64,000 nt of DNA from Paenibacillus catalpae. Its GTDB lineage: Bacteria; Bacillota; Bacilli; Paenibacillales; Paenibacillaceae. The notes under the pieces are model-generated. The model saw only the letters and a list, made by a program, of their open reading frames with translations, was not told where the DNA came from and made no database searches. The DNA lies in the NCBI RefSeq assembly GCF_900112695.1, contig NZ_FOMT01000006.1, positions 124,001 to 188,000 on the forward strand, written 5' to 3'. Numbering within the stretch: position 1 is the stretch's first letter; the number at the start of each line of letters is the position of its first letter. The translations under genes were made by a program, and so were the position numbers. Below are positions 41,978 through 50,345 of this stretch, piece after piece.

Positions 41978-43255
41978 TCAAATGTGCAGACGATCCATTC
42001 CATTCATATATTTGCGCAGCGCTTCAGGGATACGGATCGAGCCGTCTTCCTCTTGATGGTTCTCGAGCAGCGGAATGAGAATTCGCGGCGAAGCTACGGC
42101 CGTGTTATTGAGCGTGTGGCAGAACCGCGATTTTCCTTGAACATCCCGGTACCGGATGTTCGAGCGGCGCGCCTGAAAGTCGAGAAGATTCGACGACGAA
42201 TGGGTTTCGCCGTAAGCCCGACGGCTTGGCATCCAGGTTTCGATGTCCAATTGCTTATAAGTCTTCTGCGACATATCTCCCGTGCATACGGCCATGACGC
42301 GATAGGGGAGCTCAAGCAGCTGCAAGAGATCTTCTGCGTTTTGCGTGATTTCCTGGAGCATCTGCTCCGACGCCTCCAGGCTGTCTTCGCAAATAATAAC
42401 CTGCTCTACCTTCGAGAACTGGTGTACCCGGTATAAACCGTGAACATCTTTGCCCGCCGAACCTACTTCATTCCGGAAACAGGTCGAGACGGCAGCAAGC
42501 CGGATTGGTTCGCGGACATCGACGATTTCATTATCGTAGTACGATACAAGCGGCACCTCCGATGTACCGACAAGGTATCTGTCTTCGCCGTCTATTTGGT
42601 AGGTCTGTTCCTGTCCAAGCGGGAAGAAGCCGGTATTGTGCAGGGCTTCCTTTCGGACCATGAGCGGAACCTCGAGCAAAGTAAATCCTTTGGCCATCAG
42701 CAAGTCCAGAGCCAGCTGCTGCACACCGCGATGAAGCGCGGCACCGGCGCCGGTCAAATAATAGTTGCGGCTTCCGGCTGTTCGGACACCGCGGGGAATA
42801 TCGATCATCCGGTGAAGCTCGCCAAGCTTCACATGGTCTTTGGCTTCGAAGGCGAAGCCGGTTGGTTCGCCGACTCGTCTTACCTCCACGTTATCCTGAT
42901 CCGAAAGGCCAACAGGCGTGTCCGGCGACACGATGTTTGGGACAACTAACATCAGGTTCGAATATTGATCGTGAACGGTTTTATGTTCTTTTTCCAAGGC
43001 AGCTAACCGATGGTTGATCTTCTTCATCATCTGCTTCTTCTGATCGAGATGCTGAAGGTCATGGCTATAGATGGATAGATTAATCTCCTGAATGGTCTGA
43101 TTCCTCTCTTGGCGCAGCAGTTCGATTTCCTGCAGCAGCACCCGTCTTTGATCATCCCATGCCACAAGCTGGGTGATGGAGATGGCAATCCCTTTCTGGT
43201 CTGCGACGGTTTGAATACGTTCCTGGTTGTTCCTGATCCACTTGATGTCTAACAT
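41978..43255 (-). CDS. serS: Seryl-tRNA synthetase
   Basis: 425 aa, class II synthetase charging tRNA-Ser. N-terminal MLDIKWIRNNQERIQ plus the long antiparallel coiled-coil arm (about 25-100) that grips the tRNA; class II motif 2 FRNEVGSAGKDVHGLYRVHQFSKVE and motif 3 NNTAVASPRILIPLLENHQEEDGSI are clear. ATG 43255 follows GAGGAGCGAGTTGCC. Preceded by a T-box leader, so expression rises when uncharged tRNA accumulates. Length is standard. Confidence 0.96.
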   Translation of the reverse strand: MLDIKWIRNNQERIQTVADQKGIAISITQLVAWDDQRRVLLQEIELLRQERNQTIQEINLSIYSHDLQHLDQKKQMMKKINHRLAALEKEHKTVHDQYSNLMLVVPNIVSPDTPVGLSDQDNVEVRRVGEPTGFAFEAKDHVKLGELHRMIDIPRGVRTAGSRNYYLTGAGAALHRGVQQLALDLLMAKGFTLLEVPLMVRKEALHNTGFFPLGQEQTYQIDGEDRYLVGTSEVPLVSYYDNEIVDVREPIRLAAVSTCFRNEVGSAGKDVHGLYRVHQFSKVEQVIICEDSLEASEQMLQEITQNAEDLLQLLELPYRVMAVCTGDMSQKTYKQLDIETWMPSRRAYGETHSSSNLLDFQARRSNIRYRDVQGKSRFCHTLNNTAVASPRILIPLLENHQEEDGSIRIPEALRKYMNGMDRLHI

Positions 43256-43283
43256 GGCAACTCGCTCCTCTACGATTGAATAC

Positions 43284-43484
43284 AAAAAAGCGCTCTAATC
43301 ATCCGATTGGGACGAAGAGCGCTTGTATTCTCGCGGTGCCACCCAAATTGATTAAACAGTTTGACCGCTGTTTAATCCACTTAGTTCCGCGGTAACGGGC
43401 GGGTCCGGTTAACTTAGGGGGTAACCCCTTGACGAGAACGCCTCCGAGTTGGATTCTCTTCATCGGCATAATTTCGTTTGAATT
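43284..43484 (-). ncRNA. T-box leader of serS
   Basis: On the minus strand, the T-box core GGGTGGCACCGCG is at 43344-43332. It is followed by a terminator, AAGCGCTCT (43324-43316) and AGAGCGCTT (43296-43288) with a T run. Upstream pairing segments include GTTACCCCC and the hairpin TTAAACAG...CTGTTTAA. The bound tRNA acceptor end pairs with the T-box bulge to form the antiterminator. I could not place the specifier triplet with confidence; a UCC lies in the first stem region around 43455. An open frame across this leader is a by-product of the motif. Confidence 0.92.
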
Positions 43485-43490
43485 TTTACT

Positions 43491-43520
43491 AGTATAGCTT
43501 ATGCCGTTATTTTTATTCAA
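43491..43520 (-). promoter_or_regulatory. Promoter of the serS T-box transcript
   Basis: On the minus strand TTGAAT (43520-43515), 18-bp spacer, TATACT (43496-43491). Confidence 0.65.
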
Positions 43521-43538
43521 GTGCTAATTTTATTGGCC

Positions 43539-44033
43539 TTAGTGCTGCTGTACAGGAGCGAGAGAGTAGTAGCGTTCTGTTTTATCGAGCGTTTCTCTGG
43601 TCTTCTCGTCCCACACGTAGCTCAGCTCAAATGTACCCTCCTGGAAGAATAGCGGGAAGCGGCGAGCAAACCAGCTTTGCATCGGAAGCTTCAGTGCCTC
43701 TTCCTTGTTCACCCAGAGCAGCTCGCCCTCCGGCGGATTCTCGAGCAGACTCCCCTCAAACGAAGTCGCCAGGTAGTTAAAGACCATATATCTGAGGTTC
43801 GTATGGGGATCACAGAACTCTTCCAGTCCTTTATAAATAATGTCCTTCACGATCAGGCCCGTTTCTTCCTGAACCTCCCGGATTGCGCCGTTTACGAAGC
43901 TCTCGGGAAAGTCCACTTTGCCGCCGGGTGCAATATAACCGGGAAATCCCTTTTTGTCTGGCCTATTGATTAAAAGTACCTTATCCTTATCTTGAACCAT
44001 ACACATCGTATACATCTTATAGGTAATGGACAT
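43539..44033 (-). CDS. NUDIX hydrolase
   Basis: 164 aa. The full Nudix box GKVDFPESFVNGAIREVQEETGLI (G-x5-E-x7-REVQEETGL) is present at about residues 38-62, in a MutT-like fold. VQDKDKVLLINRPDKKGFPGYIAPGG suggests the 8-oxo-dGTP/YtkD-like group, but nucleotide specificity cannot be read from sequence alone. C-terminal tail (SYVWDEKTRETLDKTERYYSL) is typical of this subgroup. Weak ribosome site GGCGG. Divergent from the acetyltransferase gene. Confidence 0.9.
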   Translation of the reverse strand: MSITYKMYTMCMVQDKDKVLLINRPDKKGFPGYIAPGGKVDFPESFVNGAIREVQEETGLIVKDIIYKGLEEFCDPHTNLRYMVFNYLATSFEGSLLENPPEGELLWVNKEEALKLPMQSWFARRFPLFFQEGTFELSYVWDEKTRETLDKTERYYSLAPVQQH

Positions 44034-44125
44034 GTTGCGCCGCCTATTCTATTAGACTATGAATAATCAGTTTTATTTTACCATCCGCAACTAAGATTGG
44101 CGAAGAGAAAGGTGTTGAAGGGAAT

Positions 44126-44932
44126 ATGAGTGAGCATGACATTATCAAGCAAACGAAGCTGCCGGTTACGGTAAACGGGATGCTGCATGACCTCCGTCAG
44201 CTGGGCATAGAAGAAGGGGATCATCTGCTTGTTCATTCCTCCTTGTCCAGCATCGGGTGGGTATGCGGCGGTGCGCAGGCGGTCGTGCAGGCGCTGCTGC
44301 AATCCGTTGGAGAAAGCGGGACGCTCGTCATGCCGGCGCAAAGCGGGGACTGGAGTGATCCCGCCGAATGGGGCAATCCCCCGGTTCCGCAGGAGTGGAT
44401 CGAAATGATCTATAACGAAATGCCGGCCTTTGATCCGGCGGTAACGCCAACGCGGGGAATGGGACGTATCGCCGAACTGTTCCGGACTTATCCGGGTACG
44501 CTGCGCTCGGAGCACCCGCAGGTGTCCTTTTGTGCGAACGGCAAATATGCGGAGTATATCGCAAACGGTCATCCGTTAACCCCGCAGTTCGGGGAGGCTT
44601 CTCCGCTAGGCAAGCTATATGCGGCGGGTGCGAAAGTACTGCTGCTTGGTGTTGGCTTTGATTCCTGTACCAGCCTTCATCTTGCCGAGTCGAGGCTGTC
44701 TGGCATGCCGACCAAAAAGATGGGCACAGCGATGCTGGTGAATGGGCAGCGGACGTGGAAGTGGTTCATGGACTATGCTTACGACTCCGGTGATTTTGAA
44801 GAGTTGGGCAGGCATTTTGAGGATCATGGCACCATCAACCGCGGTCAGGTCGGATATGCGGAATGCAGGCTGCTTGAATTGAAGGAAGCGGTTGATTATG
44901 CAGGCGGGTGGCTGGCAAAACATCGTCATTAA
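44126..44932 (+). CDS. AAC(3)-family N-acetyltransferase (YokD-like)
   Basis: 268 aa. GDHLLVHSSLSSIGWVCGGAQAVVQALL (31-58) is the conserved start of antibiotic/aminoglycoside 3-N-acetyltransferases; PTRGMGRIAELFRTYPGTLRSEHPQVSFCANGKYAEYI and GEASPLGKLYAAGAKVLLLGVGFDSCTSLHLAE complete the AntiNAT fold, with His in TSLHLAE the expected catalytic residue. Chromosomal Bacillus homologues such as YokD show little aminoglycoside activity, so resistance should not be assumed. Followed 33 bp later by an unknown gene on the same strand. Confidence 0.9.
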   Translation: MSEHDIIKQTKLPVTVNGMLHDLRQLGIEEGDHLLVHSSLSSIGWVCGGAQAVVQALLQSVGESGTLVMPAQSGDWSDPAEWGNPPVPQEWIEMIYNEMPAFDPAVTPTRGMGRIAELFRTYPGTLRSEHPQVSFCANGKYAEYIANGHPLTPQFGEASPLGKLYAAGAKVLLLGVGFDSCTSLHLAESRLSGMPTKKMGTAMLVNGQRTWKWFMDYAYDSGDFEELGRHFEDHGTINRGQVGYAECRLLELKEAVDYAGGWLAKHRH

Positions 44933-44965
44933 TTCTTGGTTTTTATACGGAATGGAGCGGACGGT

Positions 44966-45625
44966 ATGATCGAGCGGTTCATGTATAGGGCAGCATGGAA
45001 GGACGGCTGTCAAAAGGCTGGCGTAGCGGCATTACAGCAGAATGAGCATGTCACCAGTCTGGTGAAGCAGGGCCGTTTGATGACGGCCGCGGCTTTCCAT
45101 TGGGAACATAATGTCTTTCTCTATTATGAGTGCCTGGACGGCAAGCTGGCGCCCGAAGAGGTTGCAGGTGCGGCAGAGCCGTATTTGAAGGATTGGCCGG
45201 GGCAGGCGGAGCCGCGCAAATGGATCCGGATGATGGATGTCTTCCACTTCAACGAGCCAGCGAATGAGGAGCACTGGCTTCGCAAGTCTCCGGTCGAGAA
45301 GAGAGTCGGGCGGGTTGCGCATCTGAGGCCGGAGATGGTCAGCAGTTATGTTTATTACCATTACCAGCTTCAGGAGGAGCGGGCTTTCTTCGGACCAAAA
45401 TACGAGATCATCGGCATTCACGAGAATCTCCTGTTTGGTTATCAGGAATTCCCGAATGTGACCGAGGAGCCTGTTATGCCGGGACGCCTTAGCACGAAGG
45501 GAACTCCGGAGAACTGGAGCGATTCAAGGATGGATCTGCATTTTCAGCCATGGGAAGACGGGCATCTGTACTTCAAGCCGATTGAGCAGATTTATGCTTG
45601 CTATATAGGTGATATTGCTGATTAA
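44966..45625 (+). CDS. Uncharacterised protein
   Basis: 219 aa, cytosolic, rich in aromatic residues. I do not recognise the family. Seen: an N-terminal MIERFMYRAAWKDGCQKAGVAALQQ helix region, a HWEHNVFLYYECLDG strand block, WIRMMDVFHFNEPANEEHW, and RVAHLRPEMVSSYVYYHYQLQEE, a layout of repeated beta-alpha-beta units that may be a dimeric alpha/beta barrel. Start at 44966 with GGAG eight bases upstream. Probably co-transcribed with the acetyltransferase gene and ended by a terminator. Confidence 0.7.
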   Translation: MIERFMYRAAWKDGCQKAGVAALQQNEHVTSLVKQGRLMTAAAFHWEHNVFLYYECLDGKLAPEEVAGAAEPYLKDWPGQAEPRKWIRMMDVFHFNEPANEEHWLRKSPVEKRVGRVAHLRPEMVSSYVYYHYQLQEERAFFGPKYEIIGIHENLLFGYQEFPNVTEEPVMPGRLSTKGTPENWSDSRMDLHFQPWEDGHLYFKPIEQIYACYIGDIAD

Positions 45626-45636
45626 AAGTAATATCT

Positions 45637-45674
45637 AAAAAAGGGTCGTCCAACATGCCGGACGGCCCTTTTTT
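45637..45674 (+). terminator. Terminator
   Basis: AAAAAAGGGTCGTCC and GGACGGCCCTTTTTT form the stem; symmetrical A/T runs allow function in both directions. Confidence 0.9.
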
Positions 45675-45818
45675 GCGTTTGTCCTAGCGGGAAAAACCCG
45701 CGTATTTACTGGCGCAACCTGTGGTTGCAGGGCTCCGCAACGAAAGCTCGCTTTACTTCGTACATGGAATTCAGCATGATGTGGATATGAATTTACTCGC
45801 GGAAAGGTGATAGCCGAG

Positions 45819-46268
45819 ATGGTGTTTGGAGAGAAGCTGAAGAGCATGCGGCAGAGCAGCGGCTGGTCGCAGGATGAGCTGGCGGAGAAGCTGTTTGTAA
45901 GCCGGCAGTCCGTGTCGAAGTGGGAAAACAATCAGAACTACCCGAGTATCGAGATTATTATTAAGATCAGTGATCTGTTTGGGGTTACGATTGATGAGCT
46001 GTTAAGGAGTGATGAAGAGTTGACCAAAAAGGTGATTGACGACAGCAAGCAACTGGCCTATCCGGGACTAAAGGTGTTGTTTGACCTGTTATTCCTGCTG
46101 GGTGTAGTCCTGCTTATTATTAAGCTTGTTGTGCTGGGGCTGAACAAATTGGCCGGCATGGATATTGCTTTGCTGGACGGGTCATGGTTCTGGAATTTTG
46201 CTCCGCTTGTTCTTATGGTTGGCGCAGGAATTGGTTCCGGTATTGTGAAAGAGAAATTTAAAGAATAA
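45819..46268 (+). CDS. XRE-family HTH protein with C-terminal membrane helices
   Basis: 149 aa. Residues 1-63 are an HTH_3 domain (FGEKLKSMRQSSGWSQDELAEKLFVSRQSVSKWE); 80-108 and 125-145 are two hydrophobic helices (VLFDLLFLLGVVLLIIKLVVL; FWNFAPLVLMVGAGIGSGIV). Membrane-bound repressors of this type are known in Firmicutes, but targets are unknown. ATG 45819, seven bases after AAAGGTGAT, is chosen over an in-frame GTG at 45807 that lies in that ribosome site. Confidence 0.87.
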   Translation: MVFGEKLKSMRQSSGWSQDELAEKLFVSRQSVSKWENNQNYPSIEIIIKISDLFGVTIDELLRSDEELTKKVIDDSKQLAYPGLKVLFDLLFLLGVVLLIIKLVVLGLNKLAGMDIALLDGSWFWNFAPLVLMVGAGIGSGIVKEKFKE

Positions 46269-46301
46269 ATGTCCGTGTGAACAAGAAGTATAAGCTGATT
46301 T

Positions 46302-46341
46302 AAGGAGCCCCGGCAGATCCTGTCTGCAGAGGCTCCTTGTT
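46302..46341. terminator. Terminator between convergent HTH and DeoR genes
   Basis: AAGGAGCC (46302-46309) and GGCTCCTT (46331-46338) with an inner GCAGA/TCTGC stem. Confidence 0.75.
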
Positions 46342-46342
46342 A

Positions 46343-47122
46343 TTATTCTGGTCCCGCTGCAATGGTTAGCGGCATACCAGCCTTGTAATAGGAAGCGAGT
46401 TCATATTCATCAAGCCGGCTGTCGGTAATGATCTCGTCAAATTCATCTATGGCTGCAAAAATCGCAAGCGAGTTGTAGCTAAATTTGGTGGAATCGGCCA
46501 GCAAAATCGTTTTCCCCGCAGCTTCCATCGTGGTCTGCCGGACCCCTACAAGATTTGGCGACCAGGCCATGGCCCCTTTGGACAGAGATACGGCCTCGCA
46601 AGTAAGGAATGCGGCATCTACAGTCATTGCTTTAAGCATTTTCTCCGCATAAACCCCGTCCAGGCTATACGCCCATTTGCTTATTCTTCCGCCCGAACAG
46701 TATACATCAAAGCTCCCAAACCGCTCTTCGTTAGACAGCATTAAGGCGGTATGCAGATCACGGGTAATAATCTTGAGCCCCTTGAAACGCTCCAATTCGT
46801 CCACCATTGAGGCTACGGTCGTGCCGGCATCCAGAATAATGCTCATGCCGTCCTGAATATGCTTGACCGCTTCTTTGGCGATCGCGAGCTTCTCCGATTT
46901 ATGTTCGTTCGCACGCTGCTCGTACCTGGCGCCCATGAACCGTTTTACTTTAACGGCGCCGCCGTGGAACCGCTGGATTTTGCCTTCCGACTGCAGGAGA
47001 TCAAGATCGCGGCGGATGGTCATTTTGGAGACATTAAATTGCTCGGCAAGCTCGAGGATCGTTAACTGCGGTTTTGAGTCGAGCAGCATCATAATTTCGT
47101 GGCGGCGTGTTCCGATTAGCAT
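46343..47122 (-). CDS. DeoR/GlpR-family transcriptional repressor
   Basis: 259 aa. N-terminal HTH RRHEIMMLLDSKPQLTILELAEQFNVSKMTIRRDLDLLQSEGKIQRFHGGAV is the DeoR signature; the C-terminal DeoRC sensor domain has ILDAGTTVASMVDEL, DAAFLTCEAVSLSKGAM and KTILLADSTKFSYNSLAIFAAI, an ISOCOT-fold pocket for phosphorylated sugars or similar ligands. Divergent from the creatininase-led catabolic operon across 258 bp, so it most likely controls that operon. RBS GGGAGGAGATCACTT. Confidence 0.92.
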   Translation of the reverse strand: MLIGTRRHEIMMLLDSKPQLTILELAEQFNVSKMTIRRDLDLLQSEGKIQRFHGGAVKVKRFMGARYEQRANEHKSEKLAIAKEAVKHIQDGMSIILDAGTTVASMVDELERFKGLKIITRDLHTALMLSNEERFGSFDVYCSGGRISKWAYSLDGVYAEKMLKAMTVDAAFLTCEAVSLSKGAMAWSPNLVGVRQTTMEAAGKTILLADSTKFSYNSLAIFAAIDEFDEIITDSRLDEYELASYYKAGMPLTIAAGPE

Positions 47123-47201
47123 AAGTGATCTCCTCCCAATAGCTCCCTTTTACCTTCCAATACATGTTACATACCTGTTCAATTGTGTGAAAATTCTGTA
47201 T

Positions 47202-47217
47202 ACAAACTTTCGTTTGT
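47202..47217. promoter_or_regulatory. Possible DeoR operator
   Basis: ACAAAC-TTTC-GTTTGT inverted repeat 85 bp upstream of the DeoR gene and 164 bp before the creatininase gene. A separate palindrome GAAAATTTTC lies at 47287-47296. Which, if either, is bound is unknown. Confidence 0.4.
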
Positions 47218-47380
47218 GTGATATAAGTGGTAAATAAGAGGAAGTTTTGTGTTATATGAGTGTAATTTAAGTTTACTTAATATTCTGAAAATTTTCTAGT
47301 CCTTTGCCATTTTCTTTGCTTTTAGTGAATCGTGTGTCATTTAAGTTAACATCATATTCTGCTTAAAGAGGTGAGTGTTT

Positions 47381-48187
47381 ATGTTCTTTCGTTATCAGGG
47401 AGAAGCTTATGACCGGAGGTTTTTACCGCGGCTGACGACCAAAGAGATTGCGGCCATGAACAAAGAGGATGTCCTGCTCGTTCTGCCGATAGGCGCTGTG
47501 GAGCAGCATGGCCCCCACATGCCGGTCTTTACGGATACGCTCATTGGCGAGGCGATGCTGGCTGCGGCCTTTGAGCATTTGCCGGAAGATGCGCCAATCT
47601 GGCTGCTGCCTTCTGTAAGCTATGGGAAGAGCACTGAGCATGCCGCTCATCCGGGCACCATCACCCTATCGGCTAAGACGCTGATGGCAGTACTGGAGGA
47701 TATTTCTTCCTCGCTTGCGCGAAGCGGCTTCCATAAGCTTCTGCTATTTAATACGCATGGCGGCAATGCGGATCTGCTGGGCATGATGGCGAGAGAAATC
47801 CGGATCGCGACGGGACTGGAGGTCTACCGGCTGGATCCCGGTGCAGTAGGCTACAGCGACTCCTTCACCGATGAGGAAGAGAAAGCCTGCGGCATTCATG
47901 CCGGAGATGTGGAGACGTCGCTTGTGATGGCGATGTGTCCGGGGTGGGTAAATGCAGAGCTTGCTCCCCGTGAGATGCCGAGGTTCCCGGATTCCCGCTC
48001 ATTCTCCTTCCGGTCGAGGTCGTTTGCCTGGGTAATGGACGATATATCCGGCAGCGGAGTCGCAGGAGATGCAACCAAAGCAACGGCGGACAGAGGGGAA
48101 GCGATGCTCACGATCGCAGGGCCGTTGCTGGCCGAAGCACTTATGCATGTTGCAACGTTCGATATGGACTCACTGAAGAACGGATAG
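47381..48187 (+). CDS. Creatininase-family amidohydrolase
   Basis: 268 aa. LPIGAVEQHGPHMPVFTDT contains the metal ligands Glu41, His43 and Asp52, and LLFNTHGGNADLL plus HAGDVETSLVM supply the remaining His/Glu ligands of the dinuclear centre. The family hydrolyses cyclic amides (creatinine) and formamides (archaeal ArfB), and includes the peptidase MftE. ATG 47381 follows AAAGAGGTGAG. First gene of the operon that continues with an ABC transporter and two amidohydrolases, which suggests it opens or trims an imported heterocycle. Confidence 0.9.
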   Translation: MFFRYQGEAYDRRFLPRLTTKEIAAMNKEDVLLVLPIGAVEQHGPHMPVFTDTLIGEAMLAAAFEHLPEDAPIWLLPSVSYGKSTEHAAHPGTITLSAKTLMAVLEDISSSLARSGFHKLLLFNTHGGNADLLGMMAREIRIATGLEVYRLDPGAVGYSDSFTDEEEKACGIHAGDVETSLVMAMCPGWVNAELAPREMPRFPDSRSFSFRSRSFAWVMDDISGSGVAGDATKATADRGEAMLTIAGPLLAEALMHVATFDMDSLKNG

Positions 48188-48200
48188 GGGGATGATCACC

Positions 48201-48974
48201 ATGACAACATTGACTGGGGCCAAGGAATGGGTAAGGATGGAGCGGTTGTCCAAGGTTTATCCGAACGGGACGGTAGCGGTCAAGGAAGTTGATCTGACCA
48301 TTCATGAAGGCGAATTTCTTTGTTTTGTTGGTCCATCCGGCTGCGGGAAATCGACAATCTTCAAGATGATTACCGGCTTGTCCAATCCTAGCAGCGGCAA
48401 GCTGGAGGTGATGGGGAGGGCGGCGAGCGAAGCCCGCAAGCAGTCCGATACCGCATTCGTCTTCCAAGATCATACGCTGCTGCCGTGGAATTCGGTCATC
48501 GATAATGTAATGCTGCCGCTTGCGCTGCGCGGGGTGCCGCGTAAGGAGCGCCAGGGGGAAGCGGAACGCGTGCTGGAGATGGTTGGGCTGAAGGATTATA
48601 TGCGCTCCATGCCCCGCGAGCTGTCCGGCGGGATGAAGATGCGGGCATCGATTGCCCGTGCTCTTGTCGCCAGGCCGAAGCTTCTGCTGATGGATGAACC
48701 GTTTGGAGCACTGGACGAGATTACTCGGCAGACCCTTCAGATTGAGCTGCTTGAATTATGGCGGCAGGATCCGGAGATGACGGTGCTGTTCGTAACCCAT
48801 AACGTGTTCGAAGCTGTATTTCTGTCGACCCGTATCGCTGTCATGACGCCGCGTCCGGGCAAGGTTGCCGAGCTCATTAACGTACCGGTGCCTTTCCCGC
48901 GCGACGAGTCATTCCGTACAACGCCGGAATTCGGGCAAATCGTCCGGTCCGTGTCGCAAGCCCTTAAGCATTAG
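48201..48974 (+). CDS. ABC transporter ATP-binding protein (SsuB/TauB/ThiZ class)
   Basis: 257 aa. Walker A GPSGCGKST, Q loop FVFQDHTLLPWNSVIDNVMLPL, signature ELSGGMKMRASIARAL, Walker B LLLMDEPFGALDE, H loop VTHNVFEAVFLSTRI. The Q-loop LLPW...NV and signature GMKMR are typical of importers for nitrate, sulfonates, taurine and pyrimidines. ATG 48201 is chosen since GGGGGAT precedes it at eight bases, unlike ATG 48192. Works with the permease (50346) and lipoprotein (52816), which are placed apart in the same operon. Confidence 0.93.
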   Translation: MTTLTGAKEWVRMERLSKVYPNGTVAVKEVDLTIHEGEFLCFVGPSGCGKSTIFKMITGLSNPSSGKLEVMGRAASEARKQSDTAFVFQDHTLLPWNSVIDNVMLPLALRGVPRKERQGEAERVLEMVGLKDYMRSMPRELSGGMKMRASIARALVARPKLLLMDEPFGALDEITRQTLQIELLELWRQDPEMTVLFVTHNVFEAVFLSTRIAVMTPRPGKVAELINVPVPFPRDESFRTTPEFGQIVRSVSQALKH

Positions 48975-48989
48975 AGAGGAGGAGCAAGC

Positions 48990-50342
48990 ATGATGAAGGA
49001 TTGGATGGTTGACATGCAGGCAGCTGTGGGGGAAGAGAGGCTGCTCTCGGATCCCGGGCAGGTCGATAAATTATCGAAGGACTATTACTGGTATTCTCCG
49101 GTGTTAGTCCCGTTGCTTCAGGACAAACGGGCGGAGGGCATTGCCGTCCCGCATTCGGTGGATGAGGCGGCGCAAGTGCTCGCATCGGCATGGAAGCACC
49201 GGATTCCGGTAACGACACGCGGGGCGGGTACCGGCAACTACGGTCAGGCGGTTCCGCTCGAGGGCGGCATTGTGCTTGATCTGAGCAAGCTCGATCAGGT
49301 GCTTGAAGTAACAGAGTCGTATGCACGCGTGCAGGCCGGAGTTCGGCTTGGCGCTTTGGAGAAGCTCCTCCGCGAAGAGGGGAAAGAGCTCCGGATTTAT
49401 CCGAGCACCTATATGAAAGCAACGGTAGGCGGCTTCGTATGCGGCGGTTCAGGCGGGATTGGCTCCATCACCTGGGGCAACCTGTGGGACGGCAATGTGC
49501 TGGAGGCGGTTGTCCTGACGGTAGAAGAGACTCCCCGCAGGTTGACCGTCAAGGGAGACGATCTTATCGCCTACATTCATAACTACGGAACGACCGGCGT
49601 GCTTGTGGAAGTGGTCATCCCCATTGCGGCCAAAGTGGAATGGACCCAGACGGTTGTCCAGTTCGACGATTTCGAGTCAGCAGCCCGGTTCTCGCATGCG
49701 GTTGCGCTTGATGATACGATCCGCAAGCGTCTCGTTGCCCCGGTTGAGTGGCCGATCCCGACGTTCTTCAAGCCTATCGCTTCAAAGCTGGAAGCCGGCT
49801 GCAGCGCTTGTCTGCTGGAGACCGAGCATGGAAGCGAAGGGCTGCTTGCGGCACATGCCAGCGCGGCAGGCGGCCGAATCGGCTACACGATCCCGCCGGA
49901 GCAGTACCGCAAGGTGATTGGGCTTTCCGATTTTACATGGAACCATACGACGCTATGGGCGCTCAAGACGGATCCAACGATGACCTACCTGCAGGCCGGC
50001 TTTGACAAGGACCGGTTCCTCGACCAGATTGCGCTTATTAAAGAGCAGTTTGGCGATGAAGTGCTGATGCATCTTGAATTTATCCGCACGTCGGGCGTTG
50101 TTGCTCCAGCAGCGCTGCCGGTTGTCCGTTACACCACACATGAACGGCTGTATGAGATTATTGCCTACTTCCGGTCCATTGGCGTCCGAATTAATGATCC
50201 TCATACCTGGGTTTTGGAGATGGGAGGGCGGGGAGAGTGGGATGCGATGGTAAATGCCAAGCGTGCCAATGACCCCCGCGGACTGCTGAATCCAGGCAAA
50301 CTGCAAACGCCGGTAGAGAGCATTTCAAATCAGGAGGGATAA
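48990..50342 (+). CDS. FAD-binding oxidoreductase (VAO/GlcD-like)
   Basis: 450 aa. PF01565 FAD-binding domain: AVPHSVDEAAQVLASAWKHRIPVTTRGAGTGNYGQAVPLEGGIVLDLSKLDQV and the glycine-rich GGFVCGGSGGIGSITWGNLWDGNVL bind FAD; the rest (cap) is shorter than in glycolate or lactate oxidases and no Fe-S or CoxL-type partner is present. C-terminal ANDPRGLLNPGK is the usual VAO end. Probably oxidises a hydroxyl or amine intermediate in this pathway. Located between the ABC ATPase (15 bp gap) and the permease (3 bp gap), so a member of the same operon. Confidence 0.87.
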   Translation: MMKDWMVDMQAAVGEERLLSDPGQVDKLSKDYYWYSPVLVPLLQDKRAEGIAVPHSVDEAAQVLASAWKHRIPVTTRGAGTGNYGQAVPLEGGIVLDLSKLDQVLEVTESYARVQAGVRLGALEKLLREEGKELRIYPSTYMKATVGGFVCGGSGGIGSITWGNLWDGNVLEAVVLTVEETPRRLTVKGDDLIAYIHNYGTTGVLVEVVIPIAAKVEWTQTVVQFDDFESAARFSHAVALDDTIRKRLVAPVEWPIPTFFKPIASKLEAGCSACLLETEHGSEGLLAAHASAAGGRIGYTIPPEQYRKVIGLSDFTWNHTTLWALKTDPTMTYLQAGFDKDRFLDQIALIKEQFGDEVLMHLEFIRTSGVVAPAALPVVRYTTHERLYEIIAYFRSIGVRINDPHTWVLEMGGRGEWDAMVNAKRANDPRGLLNPGKLQTPVESISNQEG

Positions 50343-50345
50343 ACG

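Noticed and set aside
43299..43520. 73-aa frame upstream of serS
   Set aside because: It is the translated T-box leader (GGTARIQALF is the read-through of the T-box motif).
44126..44932. Call of a clinical aminoglycoside resistance gene
   Set aside because: Family is AAC(3)-like but chromosomal and YokD-like; resistance cannot be inferred.
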